Part shown: positions 36,601 to 51,600 of the stretch, piece by piece
How the letters are laid out: every line of letters starts with the position of its first letter
Position numbering within the stretch: position 1 is the stretch's first letter
Assembly (NCBI GenBank): GCA_017983845.1
Contig: JAGOAO010000003.1
Location: 129,016-193,015, forward strand
Origin: Sediminibacterium sp.
GTDB taxonomy: Bacteria > Bacteroidota > Bacteroidia > Chitinophagales > Chitinophagaceae
Direction of reading: 5' to 3'
Length of the DNA stretch: 64,000 bases
Position numbers and translations under genes: made by a program
The notes under the pieces: generated by a model
Seen by the model: only the letters and a program-made list of their open reading frames with translations
Told to the model about the DNA's origin: nothing
Databases searched by the model: none

Positions 36601-39600
36601 GTTTAATATGAATATTCCTGTTAAACTTTCTAAAATTTTATTAGGGTACACTGGTATTTATTCTCAATTCAATGATGGAACTAAATTAATATTAAGAGGA
36701 TCTAATGATGGATCAACTTGGACGAATTTATCAGGAACTAGTGGAACACCAGAAGTGACCTATGATGCTACAATTAATACTAGTTCTGCCACGGAGACTT
36801 CAACTATTTACCCTTATCCAGCAACAGATCAATATGGAACTAAAGCGAATATATTTTCTGTAACACAAAATGCTGCCAAGTACCAATACTATGATATATT
36901 TTGGTCAAGTGCAGGAGGAATAAATGCAACAGGCTATGCGAATGAAGTATATTTTGACGTAGCATCTGATTACAATAACAGTGCTCATCCAAAAATTTCA
37001 TGTAGTAATGATACGGATGGCGATGGCATTTTAAATCACCAAGATTTAGATTCGGACGGGGATGGCTGTCCTGATGCTAAAGAGGCAGGCATAACTGCCA
37101 CATTAACTTCTGCATCGGTTACGAATTTAGCAGGAGCAACGATTGCCTCTGGAACTTCAACTTCAACCATTCAAAATGCTATAGTTGCAACATCAGTTTC
37201 TTATGCAGCTACTTTTGGTAATAATGGATTTGTAAATGCTTTAGAAACAACTACTGAAAGTGGCGCTTTTAGCGGAACGTATAATTATGGATTTGCAATT
37301 AATAAAGCGCAAAGTGTTTGTTTGGACTCGGATACTGATGGTACACCAGACTTATTTGATCTAGATGATGATAATGATGGCGTATTAGATATCGTGGAAT
37401 GTCCTGCGCCAGGAGTGGAACCTTTGCTTTCGAGATTTGATATTGCGTCTGGAGCAAGTATGACTAAAAGTTTTACTGGATTTCCGGATGAATTATGGAT
37501 AGATGTATGGGCGCTAGATAATAATTTTAGTTTAAAAATTAATGGATCTGATATTACCAATGTGAGTGAATTGAATTTCGCTCCTATGGGTGCTGCGACT
37601 CCTTATCCCAAGCCTTATACTGATATTGTTAGAGCGGACGGGACTCCAATTTATCCAGCTGCTGCTGTTTGGAATTATCCAAATACAGCCCGATATCCAT
37701 TAATTAGAGTCAAAATTAGTAATAATGGATATGCTAAAATTTATGGGTATGATTTTGTCAACGGAACAGGAAATTACAAAGAGTTGCTTTTAGTAAATGC
37801 CGTTTATCAAAAAGTGCCTATTAATTTATCAGGAACTAACACCATTGTTATTAGTCAAGATAACACATGGGCACCCTCTTATTTGAATGCAGAATTCAAT
37901 ACATTCAACAGTGCAGGATTCTGTGATACCGACGGCGATGGGGTAGAGAATAGGTTGGATTTAGATGCTGATAATGATGGATGTAGTGATGCGTATGAGG
38001 CAAAAACAACCACCAATACAAGTCCCAATTTTAAATATGACAATACGAATGATTTTGGAACTAACGGTTTTGTAAATTCATTGGAAACTGTTGCTGATAA
38101 TGGAATTTATAACAGTCTTTATCCTTATTATTTTGCAATTGATCCAACAGTTAAATCTTGTTTGGATACGGATGGGGATGGCGTTCCTAATGTGTATGAT
38201 TTGGATGATGATAATGATGGTGTATTAGATGCTGTTGAGTCTCCAACTTGTTTTTACACCTTTACTGAATTATCTAAACCTGTAGGTGTTAGTACCGATT
38301 TAAATTTGTACGATGCCACAGCAACCTATGCCATCACGAACTCTATCGATGATTTGAGTTCTACCTACAGTGCATTTAAAGCAGGACAGTTTTTGGCAGG
38401 TAAAGAAATTTTAAAGTACACGGCGAATGGTCTAATCGATATCACAAGCTTGACTTTAGATTTAGACTTTAGAGCCATATCGAATGATGTATCGAGTACA
38501 TTCAGATTCCAAGGTTCAGCAGATAATGTTTTATGGGATAATTTAAACAGCGTCGCTGTTTCTTCGATGAACTACGTTGCACCAGTTACTTTAGTGCTTA
38601 CGAATGATCTACAGGCCGGAAAAAAATACAAGTATTTTAGATTGTATGGAGTAGCCGGGACATCCAATTTTGGAGGTGTGGCGAATGCGAAATTTAATTT
38701 GGCCTCTTCTAACAGGCCTAGTGCAAATCCTAAATTATCATGTACAAATGATGCCGATGGTGATGGTATTCCAAACCACTGGGATTTAGATTCAGATGGT
38801 GATGGATGTACAGATGCGAAAGAAGCAGGAGTAACAGGGACACTTGTTACAGGTTCCGTTGTTAATTTAATTACACCATCAGGTACAGCAACGTCCACCA
38901 CACCTAGTGTTGCAAATGCAGTCGCTGCTGGTATTTATAGTGCGAATGGTTTTGCAGATGCCTTAGAAACTACGACAGAATCCGGATTATATTCAGGAAC
39001 TTACAATTACGATTTTGCTATCAATAAATTATTTAATGCTTGTACAGATACAGATGGTGATGGAGTGCCAGATTTGATTGATATTGATGATGACAATGAT
39101 GGTATTTTAGATGCGGTAGAGTCACCAACTTGTTTTTATAATAAGGATGAATTATCCATACCAATTTCCATTAGTACTGAGCTACTTCCTAATACAACCA
39201 ATATAATTTCAAGAGCAATAGATGGAGACGCAACCACTAGTGCCTCTTTTATTGTGAATCAAAATTGGATTGATAAAGAAATTTTAAAAGTAACTGCCGT
39301 ATATCCGGTAATAATTTCAAGTTTAGATATAGATGTACCATCGGGGTGGTCTTTTTCAAATACTGTAACAACCAATACATTTAAACTACAAGGATCAACG
39401 GATAACTCTAGTTGGACCAATTTGTCAGCAACGCTTAATTCTAGTTTGTCTGCAGCCACCCTAAGTATTGCAAATACTTTAGCGCCAAATAAAAAATTCA
39501 AATACTATCGAATTGTTGGAGTTGGTGGCGTTTCTTATTATGCAGGTGCTTCCGAAATTAGATTGAATATCGCAAGTGCTTTTATTCAAAGTCAATATAC

Positions 39601-42600
39601 CAAACCAAGCTGTTTAACTGGACGAAACGATGCAGATTTAATTCCAAATTATTTGGACTTAGATTCTGATGGGGATGGTTGTAGTGATGCATTAGAGGCA
39701 GGGACTTCAACAAGCACCACGGCTAATTTTGCCTTTACGGGTTCTCCTTCAGATTTTGGTGCCAATGGTTTTTATAATACACTTGAAAAAACCAATGCAG
39801 AGAGTAATTTATTCAAAGGGGTTTACACATATTATTATGCGGACAATGCTTTATACAATGCTTGTACCGATACGGATAGCGATGGTGTTTCAGATTTAAT
39901 AGATATAGATGATGACAATGATGGTATTTTAGATGCGGTGGAGTCGTCTACTTGTTTTTATAGTAATGTTGAGTTATCCAAACCCATTTCTGTTTCAACT
40001 GAACTATTGCCTCATACAACCAATTTAATTGGTAGAGCTATTGATGCTGATGGTGCCACTGCATCTGCATTTGCACCTACTCAAAACTGGGTTGGGAAGG
40101 AATTATTTAACCTAGAAGCATTATTCCCAATCCCTGTTGCAAGTTTGGATCTTGATTTAGTCTCTTGGTCGCTCTCTTCAGTAGCGGGTAATACATTTAA
40201 ATTACAAGGATCTGCAGATAATTCAGCTTGGACTGATTTGTCTACTGCTCAAAGTTCAACAGCTACAACAGGTACGTTTACTTTACAAAATACAATAGCC
40301 CCAACAAATAAATTTAAATATTATCGAATCATTGGAGTGGCAGGCGTTTCAAATTACGGTGGCGTAACAGATATTAGATTTAATTTAGCTAATAGTTTTG
40401 TCCAAAGTCAATATACAAAGGCAACCTGTTTGACTGGACGTTCCGATGGTGATGTAATTCCCAATTATTTGGATTTAGATTCAGATGGAGATGGTTGTAG
40501 TGATGCATTAGAAGCGGGAACGACAACTGTTACGACGGCGAATTTTGTTTTTACAGGATCAGATTTTGGGGCGAATGGTTTAAAAGATGGATTAGAAAAA
40601 ACAGCTCCTGAAAGTAATTTATATGCAGGTAATTATACGACCGAATATGCCTACAATGCATCTATTAAAGTATGTATTGATACAGATGGTGATGGCGCTG
40701 CAGATATTGTTGATTTAGATGATGATAATGACGGTATTTTAGATGCCATTGAATCACCTAGTTGTTTCTATACAATTGCAGAATTAATTAGACCGGTATC
40801 GGTTAGTAGCGAATTATCGCAACATACTGCAAGTTATGTCATAGGGAATTCAATCGACGGTGTCGGTACTACTGCTTCTGCATTTGCCACTGGACAAGAT
40901 TGGGTTGGTAAAGAAATTTTCAAATTTACGGCGCAAAATTACATTGCCATTACGGGAATGAGTTTTGATATAGTGAATTGGCCATTATCAAGTGCTAATT
41001 CAAGTACTTTTAAGTTACAGGGATCTGGGGATAATGTAAATTGGATTGACTTATCAACTCCTACGATGTCTACAGCTACATCGGGTACTATTACGATTTC
41101 AAATACACTCGCTGCCAGTTCTAAATTTAAGTACTATCGTTTGGTGGGTGTGGCAGGTACTAGTAGTTATGGCGGTGTGAATGAAGCAAGGTTTAATTTA
41201 CCATCTTCTACTTTTGCAAGTGCCAATCCTAAACCATCTTGTACAAGTGACAGTGATGGAGACGGATTATTAAATCACAATGACTTGGATGCTGATGGTG
41301 ATGGCTGTCCAGATGCAGTGGAAGCAGGAACAACTTATGTATCAACATCTGGCGTAGCCTCTTCTGCTAAATTAACGACAAGCGTTATTCCTGCACCATA
41401 TGGTGCTAATGGTTTTGCAGATGGATTAGAAACTACTACAGAAAGTGGCATATACACGAGTGCCTATTCCTATATTTTTGCTATCGATGCAGCTGTAAGT
41501 GCTTGTAGAGATACAGATGCTGATGGTGTTCCAGATGTTAGCGATTTAGATGATGATAATGATGGTGTGTTAGATGCTGTAGAATGTCCGCCTAGCACTA
41601 CTAATATTTTAGTAAATGGCACATTTGATGTAAATAAAAATGGTTGGACAGGAAGTGCCAATTGGACTTATTACGCTCCTGGATTTGTTTGGAACTCTTC
41701 AGAGAATGTAACGAATGATTTGCTTTCTCAAACATTTGCTAAGCCTGTTATAAATGCTGAATCAAGCACTGTAGATATTAGTTTTGATTTTAATACTAAT
41801 GGAGTTGGTTATGTTATCACAAGTGCGAGTACTGCATCTTTAGATGTGATATTAAATTATAAAGTATATGCAACAATTAGTAATCCAAGCGGAGGAACCA
41901 CCGCTAGTGTTATTGCAAAAAATGGTGCATCTGTTAATGTTTCTAGCGTTAATATTGATTCTTATAATATCCCGACAACAAAACTTATTGTAACAATACC
42001 AAAAACAGCGCTTAGTAATTTTAATACCTTAAGTTTTAGTTTCACTGCGACTAGTGATGATTTCGGGATTGACAATGTATTTATTGGGACACAATTATCT
42101 TCTTGCGATACGGATGGAGATGGAATTGTGAACAGCAAGGACTCTGATTCTGATGGAGATGGATGTCCGGATGCAGTGGAAGCTGGTACAACTATAATAT
42201 CCACTTCAGGTGTTGCAAGTTCAGCTAAATTAACCACAAGTGTAATTCCGGCACCTTATGGTGCAAATGGTTTTGCGAATGGGTTAGAAACAATATTAGA
42301 AAGTGGTTTATATACTGGTACCTATAGATATGCATTAGCAATTGACGCAACTTTAAATGCATGTACTGATTCGGATGGTGATGGTGTAACGGATTTAATT
42401 GATTTAGACGATGACAATGATGGGGTGTTAGATACGAATGAGCAAACCAATTGCACTACTTACGGAATTGATTTGACAACCTTAACATTTAATGGAACTG
42501 CGATAACAGCTAAAACTATCAATTCAATAACAACAGCTGGAGGTGGATGGTTATCTTCTTACTCGGATCAAAATTTAAAATTACCCATTTCATTAAAATT

Positions 42601-45600
42601 CAATCATGCCTCTACTACAGGGTATGAAATGGTTGGATTAATACCAGCTGCCACTACACAAACCATTGCTGGCTGGGCCGATGGTGGGTATAAATTTTAT
42701 CCGGTGACAACAAATGTATATGGATATTTTACGACTGCATGGGACTTTGGAGCTATTGCAATTTTACCAACCGATGTTTTAAGTATCGATATCTCTGCAA
42801 CAGGGTATGTAACAGCTGCAATAAATGGAGTAACTAAAAAAGCATTTCAAGGAGTCGTCTCAGATTATAAATTGGATATAAGTGCTTATTTAGCTTCCTC
42901 TGTTACTAATATTATTTTATCTGATGCTACTAATCCTATAAAAACAGTTTGCACCGATTTAGACACGGATAACGATGGTATCACTAACCGTTTGGATTTA
43001 GATAGTGATGGAGATGCTTGTCCAGATGCAGTAGAAGCAGGTACAACCTTTAATGCTGGTTCAGACATTTCTGGTGCTGCTAGATTAACAACAAGCGTAA
43101 TACCAGGAACTTATAATGCCAATGGTTTTGCCAATGGATTAGAGACCGCAACTGAATCTGGAAATTATTCAGGAACCTACACTTATTATTATGCTTCCAG
43201 TGCATCATATAATGTATGTACTGATACAGACAGCGATGGCGTTTCTGATGTCTTTGATTTAGATGATGATAATGATGGGGTTTTGGATACGGTAGAATGT
43301 GCTTCACCTGCCTATTCATTATATACCTACAACTATCCAACCACGGTTAATGCAACCAATGTTCCGGTCAACATTTTAGGGTTTAGTTCACAAGATGTTC
43401 TTTTAGATCAAAGAACAAATGGCGTTGCACCGAATGCCTTTACCTATAATGCGATATCAACTTGGAAGCTTGTTGCTTCTAATATTCTACCAAGTATTTC
43501 GAATACTATTACTGTTAAAATTGCGCCAACTGCTTCAACTACTGCGACCTATGTTTTCGCAGATGCAATGTTAATAACAAACGGAATCAACACCTATGTC
43601 ATTGACAACAATACAACAAATACGGGTGGCTTTAATTTAACAGGAACTTGGTCACAGCAGACTGTTGCTAATGCGTACTTAACAAATAATTCCTATTTAA
43701 CTTCGCCTGCTTATGCAGGGAATACGGCTAGTTGGACTTTCACAAATTTACCAGCTGCTCCTGTTTGTGATACGGATGGAGATGGCATCCCTAATATACG
43801 TGATTTAGATTCAGATGGCGATGGTTGTTCGGATGCGGTGGAAGCTAAAACCGTCAATTCTTTAACAACAACTACCGTTATTGGATCTTATGGAAATAAT
43901 GGTTTTGCTAATTCAATTGAAACGGCTACTGAAAGTGGATTGTATAGTGGAACCTATTTATATAGTCGTGCAACCGATCCAACTATTAAAGCTTGTTTAG
44001 ATTCTGATTATGACGGCGTTTCAGATGTGGATGATTTGGATGATGATAATGATGGTATTTTAGATGTTGCAGAATGTCCGGTAAATCAATTAAATACCAA
44101 TGAGTCAAATGGTACTTTTGGTACAGCTGCAGCACCTAGAAATACTGCAAATACAACTGTTACTGGAGGATATGTATACTCAGGATCTAATTCTGGCGCT
44201 GCTCAGTATGCCATTATAAATCAAGGTACGCCTTATCATGCTTCAGCTGCATTTTGGCGTTATCCTGGTCATACTTCGGGATTATCAACTGATGCCTACT
44301 TAGCCGTAAACGGAAGTACAACGATTGGTACTTTTTATAGGGAAAATATTGAATTACTCAAAGGAGCAAAATATAGAATTTCGTTTTGGCATCAAGCGGC
44401 TTCGGCACCCAATGATTATCAATTAGCAGCTGAAGTTGTTTCGGCTGGAGGTGGAACTTTAGCTCAGGCGAATACAGGCCCGCAAAATTCATTAGGTTGG
44501 AAATTAACCACGATAGATTATACCTCAACAATTAATCAAACCGTATCATTTATTTTAAAAAATGTTTCCATTAATGCAAGTGGCAACGATTTCTCTATTG
44601 ATGATATTTCAATAACACCTATTGGTTGTCCAGATACTGATGGAGATGGTATTCCGAATCAATTGGATCTTGACTCCGACGGCGACGGATGTTCTGATGC
44701 GAATGAAGCGTATGCAACAACAACTGCACAAGGGACAGATGGTAATCAAACCTATGGAACCAATCCAATTACCGTGGATGCAACTGGTAAAATTACCAGT
44801 GCAACTTATACAGGAACCAATAGTAATTATTTAGCAGTTGGTTCTTCAAGTACAATTAATGCTCAACCAACGGATCAATCTGTTTCTCCAGGTGCGAATG
44901 CAGTTTTCTCTGCGAATGTAACTGCAGGAACAGGTACGACCACTTATCAATGGCAGGTGAGTACGGATGGAGGAAGTACTTGGAATAATGTTACTAATTC
45001 TGTGACCTATGCAGGCGCAGGAACAACTACATTAACTGTGAGTAATGTGACCATTGCGATGAAAGGGTACCGTTACAAATTATTAATAGCGCAATCCAAT
45101 TATGTTTGTGGTAATATTAGTTCTTCGGTAGCGAAGATCAATATGGACAATACGCCTTCGGTGGTGGATGATGCCCAAACAGGAACAGAAGATACACCCG
45201 TTACTGGTAATGTATTAACCAATGATACGGGTTCTGGTTCACCAGCTGCGGCGTTAACAGTTGCATCTTATAGCATTGGAGGCGTTAGTTATCCTGCAGG
45301 AACGAGTGCAACAATTGCAGGGGTGGGTACATTTGTGATGAATGCAAATGGTACATACACATTTACACCAACAGCAAATTACAATGGAACTGTTCCGTCA
45401 ATTGATTATACAGCAACGGATGCAAATGGTGGTTCAGATACAGGTACTTTAAATATCAATATTACAGCAGTTAATGATGCACCAATTGCAGTGGATGATA
45501 ATATAGCAACCAATCAAAATACGCCAGTTTCAGGAAATGTATTGACCGATGGTACTGATGATGCAGACGCAGATGGAAATATTTTAACTGTCACACAATT

Positions 45601-48600
45601 TAAAATAGCAGGAGTGACTTATAATCCTGGTGACAATGTAAATATTCCAGGAGTGGGTGCATTTGTGTTAAATTCAAATGGCGCTTATACATTCACACCA
45701 GTAAATGGGTATACAGGTTCAGTACCAGTTATTGAATATACTTTAAGCGATGGCAATGGAGGTTCAGATGCTGGCAATGTAAACATTACAGTATATGATG
45801 TAAATGATGCCCCATTGGCAACAGACGATATTAAAACTATTTTACAAGGAAATACAGCAACAGGAAATTTATTAAGCAACGATGCTGATGTAGATGCAGG
45901 GGCAAGTTTAACAATAACTCAATTTAGTTTCACTATTAATGGTACTACCTATACAAACACAACTGGAGCAAATGTTATAACTATGCCAGGTGTGGGTACG
46001 ATTCAAATAGAAGCAAATGGTGCGTATAGTTTTGTCCCAACTGGAACTTACACAGGTACTGTTCCACCAATCACTTATACCTTAAGTGATGGTAGTTTAT
46101 CAGACAATGGTTTATTAGATTTATTTGTATCTCCAGTGAATCAAAACCCAGTTGCAAATGATGATGCTATAAACTCTAACGAGGATACACCTGCGACTGG
46201 TAATGTATTAACCAATGATACGGATCCAGAATCTGATCCACTTGTTATAACAGAATATTCCTTTACGGTTCCAACTGGCTCTAGTTCTGTGACCTATACC
46301 TATCCAGCTGGATCAACCAATACCATTCCAAATATTGGAACGATTGTGGTGAATGCCAATGGAACATATACCTTCACACCTTTTGCGAATTTTAATGGGA
46401 CTGTTCCAACCATTTCTTATACTACAAGTGACGGCAATGGTGGTACGGATGTGGGTGATTTAAATATTACAGTTACAGGGATAAACGATTCTCCTATTGC
46501 TGTAAATGATGATAACAAAACAACACCTGAGGATACGCCAGTTACGGTGAATGTTTTGACCAATGATTCTGATGTTGATGGCAATACTACTTTAACGGTT
46601 ACAAAATATACTATTGCTGGTATTTCTGGTGTGTTTACAAGTACAGCCGTGATTCCTGGTAAAGGAACTATCACTGCAACTGCGAATGGAAATTTCACTT
46701 TCACACCAGATGCGAATTTTAATGGGACTGTCCCAACAATTACTTACACTGTAACGGATGGTACTGCTGCCAATACTGCAAATGTTAATATTGCGGTAAC
46801 CCCTGTGAATGATGCCCCAACTGTTATTGGTGAAACAACATCTACACCTGAAAATGTTGCGAAAAATGGAAATGTATTATCAAATGATACAGACATAGAA
46901 AGCAATACACTTTCAATTACATCTGTTGCCATTAACGGAGTTACGTATGCAATTGGAACGATTATTGACATTCCGAATGTAGGTACTATAATTATCAATG
47001 CAGATGGTACTTATACGTATACGCCAGTTCATGATTATTTCGGTGTATTGCCAAATATCATTTATGCAGTTTCCGACGGGAATGGTGGTGTAACCAATGG
47101 TACGCTTGCTATCACCGTTACACCAGTAAATGATCCGCCAATTGTGGTGAATGAAACGGTGAACATGCAAGAGGATACGATTGCAACCGGTAATTTATTA
47201 ACGAATGATTCAGATCAAGAAAACAATCCTTTAACCATTACGCAATTTACGATTGCAGGTTTGAATGGAACATTCACTTCTACAGCAACCATTCCTGGAG
47301 TGGGTACTATTACAATCAACGCGAATGGTTCTTATACATTTACACCAACTGCAAATTATAATGGTATTGTTCCAGTTATAGAATATACAGTGAGTGATGG
47401 ACAGGGTGGAACCACCAATGGCAATTTAACGATTGTTGTTGCTCCTGTAAATGATGCCCCAATTGTGGTGAATGATATTAAATCAGAACCAATCAATACA
47501 CCAGTTACTGGAAGCGTATTAACTAATGATAGAGATATTGAAGGAGCAAGTTTAACAGTTACTAATATTACAATTGCTGGTGTGACTTATCCTGTTGGTC
47601 AGTTAACAACGATCACAGGTGTGGGTACTATTTTAATGAATGCAGATGGTACATTTACATTTACCCCTGCATTAAATTATATTGGATCTGTTCCTGCAAT
47701 TGGATATACAACTACCGATGGGACTGCTACAAGTTCAGGTACACTATCCATTACCATGACTCCAATTGATGCGGATGGGGATGGTATCCCAGATGCAACA
47801 GAAAAAGGAACGGGTACAACACCATTAGATACAGATAGTGATGGAACACCTGATTATTTAGATACAGATTCTGATGGAGATGGTATCCCAGATAGTTTAG
47901 AAGATGCTTTGTGTATTGGTTTTATTCCATGCGCACCAACTGATACAGACGGTGATGGTACGCCAGACTATCGTGATTTGGATAGTGATGGTGATGGTAT
48001 TACAGATGCCAATGAAGATAGTGGATGTACGGGTACTACACCATGTACTCCAACTGATACGGATGGTGATGGTACGCCTGATTATTTAGATATCGATTCA
48101 GACAATGATGGCATTTTAGATAGTGTAGAAAAAGGAACAGGCACTACACCTATGGATACAGATGGTGATGGCACACCTGATTTCCGAGATCTGGATTCTG
48201 ATGGAGATGGTATTTTAGATAGTGTAGAAAAAGGAACGGGTGCCACATTATTAGATACAGATGGTGACGGTGTTCCAAACTATTTAGATTTAGATAGTGA
48301 TGGCGATGGTATTCCTGATAGCATTGAAAAAGGAACTGGTACCACATTATTAGATTCGGATGGTGATGGTACACCAGATTATTTAGATACAGATAGTGAT
48401 GGAGATGGTATACTTGATAATTTGGAAGATGATAGTTGTACAGGTACAGCGCCTTGTACGCCAACCGATACAGATGGTGATGGTACGCCAGATTATTTGG
48501 ATTTAAATTCTGACAATGATGGTATTTTAGATAGTATAGAAAAAGGAACTGGAACGACTCCTGTTGATACAGATAATGATGGTACACCAGATTTCCGTGA

Positions 48601-51600
48601 TTTAGATAGTGACGGTGATGGTATTTCTGATGCGATTGAAAAAGGTACAGCCACTACTTTATTAGATACAGATGGTGACGGTGTTCCAAACTATTTAGAT
48701 TTAGACAGTGATGGAGATGGTATTCCTGATGCGATTGAAAAAGGAACGGGTACTACACCAATGGATAGTGATGGAGATGGTATTCCTGATTATTTAGATG
48801 TGGATAGTGATGGGGATGGTATCCCTGATAGTATTGAAGATGCTGGATGTTCGGGTACTGCACCATGTACACCAACCGATACCGATGGAGATGGCACGCC
48901 AAACTATTTAGATTTGGATAGTGATGGAGATGGTATTCCAGATGCGACAGAGAAAGGTGCGAATGGTGCTACACCAACAGACACGGATAGTGATGGTACA
49001 CCAGATTATTTGGATACAGATAGTGATGGTGATGGCATTACAGATGCGATAGAAAAAGGATCAGGCACTACACCAGTGGATACAGATGGTGATGGTATAC
49101 CAGATTATCGTGATACAGATTCTGATAATGATGGTATCACAGATGCAATTGAAAAAGGAACAGGTACAACGCCTGCTGATACAGATGGTGATGGTGTTCC
49201 AGACTTTAGAGATTTGGATAGTGATGGTGATGGAAAAACTGACCAGTCAGAAGGGAACATCGATACCGATGGTGATGGCACACCTAACTTCTTAGATTTA
49301 GATAGTGATGGGGATGGCGTATTAGATAGTGTGGATCAATGTCCGTTGGTTGCTGGATTGGCATCATTAAATGGCTGTCCTTTAGATAGTGATGGAGATG
49401 GATTAGATGATAACGTTGATTCAGATGATGACAATGATGGCATATTAGATACGGTAGAAGCTGCTGCTTGTACACCAACGGATATGGATTGTGATACGGA
49501 TGGGGATGGTATTCCAAACCGATTAGATATTGATAGTGATGGTGATGGGATCAATGATGTAATTGAAGCGAACGGAACAGACGCAAATAACGATGGTATT
49601 GCAGATGGTACTGTGGATGCGGATGGTGTTCCATCTTCTGCAAATGGTGGTGTAACGCCTCCAAACACAGATGGCACAGGTAATACAAATCCTTATGATT
49701 TGGATAGTGATGGTGATGGTATTCTGGATAGTATTGAAAAAGGATCCGGTACCACATTAGCAGATACAGATGGTGATGGTACACCTGACTATTTAGATTT
49801 AGATAGTGATGGTGATGGTATCACAGATGCGATTGAAAAAGGAACGGGAACTTCAATTGCAGATACCGATGCCGATGGTATTCCTGACTTTAGAGATTTG
49901 GATAGTGATGGCGATGGCATTCCTGATACGATTGAAAAAGGAACTGGCACCACATTATTAGATACGGATGCAGATGGTATACCTAACTTCTTAGATACGG
50001 ATAGTGATGGTGATGGTATTTTGGATAGCATTGAAGATGCTGGTTGTACTGGTACAGCTCCATGTACACCAACGGATTCAGATGGTGATACCATTCCAGA
50101 TTATTTAGACAAGGATAGTGATGGTGATGGTATTCCAGATGCAATTGAAAAAGGTACGGGTACTACATTATTAGATACAGATAGTGATGGTACGCCAGAT
50201 TATTTAGATACCGATAGTGACGGGGATGGTATTTTAGACAGTGTAGAAGATTCAGGATGTACTGGCACTGCACCATGTACACCAACCGATACGGATGGGG
50301 ATGGTATTCCAAACTATTTGGATTTGGATAGTGATGGAGATGGCTTACCAGATAGTATTGAGAAAGGGGCTACTTCAACACCTGTGGATTCAGACAATGA
50401 TGGCAAACCAGATTATTTAGATTCAGATAGTGATGGTGATGGTATTTTAGATGCCACTGAAGATGCAGGATGTACTGGTACTGCACCTTGTACTCCAACA
50501 GATTCGGATTTAGATGGTACACCAAACTATTTAGATTTAGATTCTGATGGTGATGGCATTACAGATGCGATTGAAAAAGGAGCAACATCTACACCTGTGG
50601 ATACCGATAATGACGGCACGCCAGATTATCTAGATTTGGATAGTGATGGGGATGGTATCCCTGATAGTGTTGAAGGAACCACAGATACAGACGGAGATGG
50701 TATTCCAAATTATATAGACCTTGATTCTGATGCGGATGGTATTCCAGATGCAATTGAAAAAGGAGTAAATGGATCAACGCCTTTGGATACTGACAATGAT
50801 GGTACACCAGATTATAAAGATCTAGATAGTGATGGTGATGGAATTACTGATGCGGTAGAAAAAGGAATTGATGGAACGCATCCTTTAGATACAGACAGTG
50901 ATGGTATACCTGATTTTCAAGATACCGATTCAGACAATGATGGTATCCCTGACAGCATTGAAAAAGGAACGGGCGCTACATTATTAGATACCGATGGAGA
51001 TGGTATTCCAGATTACCGTGATATTGATTCAGACAATGACGGCATTTCAGATAATGTGGAAGATGCTGCATGCACAGGTACTGCACCATGTACACCAACG
51101 GATACGGATGGGGATGGTATTCCAAATTACAGAGACCTAGATTCCGATGGAGATAATAAAACAGATCTTTCTGAGGGCACTCCTGATTTTGATGGAGATG
51201 GTATACCGAACTACTTAGATTTAGATAGTGATGGAGATGGCGTATTAGATGTTTCCGATCAATGTCCATTACTTCCTGGTCTTGCAAATTTAAACGGATG
51301 CCCAGTTGATTCAGATGGTGATGGAGTTTATGATGTGAATGATGCAGATGATGATAATGACGGTATTTTAGATACGATTGAAGCAGCAGCTTGTACGCCA
51401 ACTGCACCAGATTGTGATACCGATGGCGATGGTATTCCAAATAGACTAGATTCTGATAGTGACAATGATGGTATTAAAGATGTATTAGAATCTAATGGAA
51501 CCGATGCAGATGGTGATGGAAAAGTAGATGGTAGCGTGGATGCCAATGGTGTTCCAACTGCTTCGAATGGTGGGGCGATTGCACCAAACACAGATGGCAC

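Noticed and set aside
31585..46998. Minus-strand frames of 60-109 residues across the modular and cadherin regions
   Set aside because: All are antisense to conserved repeats of the giant protein, and similar shadows recur at each repeat.
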